Of a DNA stretch of 64,000 nt, positions 63,565 to 64,000 are shown in pieces. The stretch is from Toxonevra muliebris (lineage: Eukaryota > Arthropoda > Insecta > Diptera > Pallopteridae), in NCBI GenBank assembly GCA_963691655.1, contig CAVNUY010000056.1:62001-126000 (forward strand), in the 5' to 3' direction. The first letter of the stretch is position 1. Each line of letters starts with the position of its first letter. A program made the position numbers and the translations under genes. Under the pieces are notes generated by a model that saw only the letters and a list, made by a program, of their open reading frames with translations, made no database searches and was not told the origin of the DNA.

Positions 63565-64000
63565 AAGTTCGAAATTAAAATTCGAAATTAAAATTCGAAA
63601 TTGAAATTCGGAATTAAAATTCGAAATTAAAATTCGAAATTGAAACTCGAAATTAAAATTCGAAATTGAAATTCGAAATTAAAATTCGAAATTAAAATTC
63701 GAAATTAAAATTCGAAATTAAAATTCGAAATTAAAATTCGAAATTAAAATTCGAAATTGAAATTCGAAATTAAAATTCGAAATTAAAATTCGAAATTAAA
63801 ATTCGAAATTAAAATTCGAAATTAAAATTCGAAATTAAAATTCGAAATTAAAATTCGGAATTAAAATTCGAAATTAAAATTCGAAATTAAAATTCGAAAT
63901 TAAAATTCGAAATTGAAACTCGAAATTAAAATTCGAAATTGAAATTCGAAATTAAAATTCGAAATTAAAATTCGAAATTAAAATTCGAAATTAAAATTCG

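Larger units (their letters stand above)
45888..64000 (-). repeat. Right satellite array, same 13-mer in reverse orientation
   Basis: The + strand now reads AAAATTCGAAATT, the reverse complement of the left unit, for about 18.1 kb and about 1,390 units, to the window end. Variants are the complements of those on the left (AAATTGAAATTCG, AAATTTAAATTCG, GGAATT, AAATCAAAATTCG) plus forms that I saw only here, such as the ATTATAATTCG unit. The T-over-A excess of the left + strand becomes A over T. There are no genes, RNA genes or mobile elements. The only ATG I noticed is on the minus strand at 59,019-59,021, made by one base change. Confidence 0.98.

Noticed and set aside
1..64000. Direct repeats that might be a CRISPR array
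   Set aside because: Units are 13 bp and contiguous with no unique spacers; this is a satellite.
1..64000. Telomere repeat
   Set aside because: No G-rich strand and no TTAGGG, TTTAGGG or TTAGG type motif; the unit has only one C and one G.
1..64000. CENP-B box in the TTCG-containing unit
   Set aside because: Only TTCG is shared with the known box; the GGAA and CGGG parts are absent from consensus and variants.
1..64000. Heat-shock elements, since TTC and GAA recur
   Set aside because: HSEs need two bases between GAA and TTC blocks. Here TTCGAA has none and the other gaps are one or seven bases.
1..64000. Bacterial or phage origin, e.g. AT-rich iterons
   Set aside because: No coding sequence in 64 kb and thousands of iterations do not fit a replicon origin.
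1..64000. Entire array as an assembly or sequencing artefact
   Set aside because: Ordered rare variants at exact spacing, several distinct module families and decayed units at the junction are not expected from polymerase stutter. The copy numbers could still be wrong.
1..64000. A nucleosome-length or 10.5-bp phased bending signal
   Set aside because: The AATTT tracts fall every 6 and 7 bp, out of step with the helix. Four units make 52 bp, near five turns, but I see no supporting pattern in the variants.

Overview
The whole 64 kb window is tandemly repeated satellite DNA. I can support no gene in it. The unit is 13 bp, AATTTCGAATTTT on the + strand in the left part, so roughly 4,900 units fill the window at about 85% A+T, with one CpG (inside TTCGAA) per unit. 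This is the pattern of constitutive heterochromatin in a eukaryote (centromeric, pericentromeric, subtelomeric or sex/B-chromosome type). The sequence has no telomere motif, transposon, flanking gene or other marker that would name the species, and I do not recognise the 13-mer as a published satellite.

Layout. Positions 1 to about 45,878 hold the array in one orientation (AATTTCGAATTTT). At about 45,879-45,887 the orientation flips, and from about 45,888 to 64,000 the reverse complement (AAAATTCGAAATT) continues to the end. The window is therefore a very large inverted repeat with arms of at least 18 kb and almost no spacer. Both ends of the window are still inside satellite, so the array is longer than 64 kb.

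The array is not monotonous. Units carrying the same point changes recur in fixed order and at exact spacing, which defines higher-order modules. On the left these are called here alpha1 and alpha2 (742 bp, 14 copies, 13 of identical length), II (seven copies with an identical 309-bp landmark spacing), II-prime (six copies), III (two copies) and delta (eight copies plus a truncated one). From about 12.7 to 37 kb the order alpha1 - II - alpha2 repeats. On top of this sit segmental duplications with offsets of 9,168, 5,950, 2,366, 1,625, 3,550, 980 and 2,518 bp and a long, interrupted one of about 14.4-14.7 kb.

The right arm has its own families: beta (13 copies, landmark spacings 146 and 59 bp) and gamma (six copies, 111 bp), with duplications of 637, 1,552, 1,850, 364 and about 453-583 bp. 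One inverted alpha2 fragment lies just right of the flip (46,075-46,480) and keeps exactly the landmark spacings of the left arm. The two arms therefore came from one array that already had its higher-order structure, and then diverged separately.

The names alpha, beta, gamma, delta, II and III are local labels. Distances were counted by hand from the printed coordinates.
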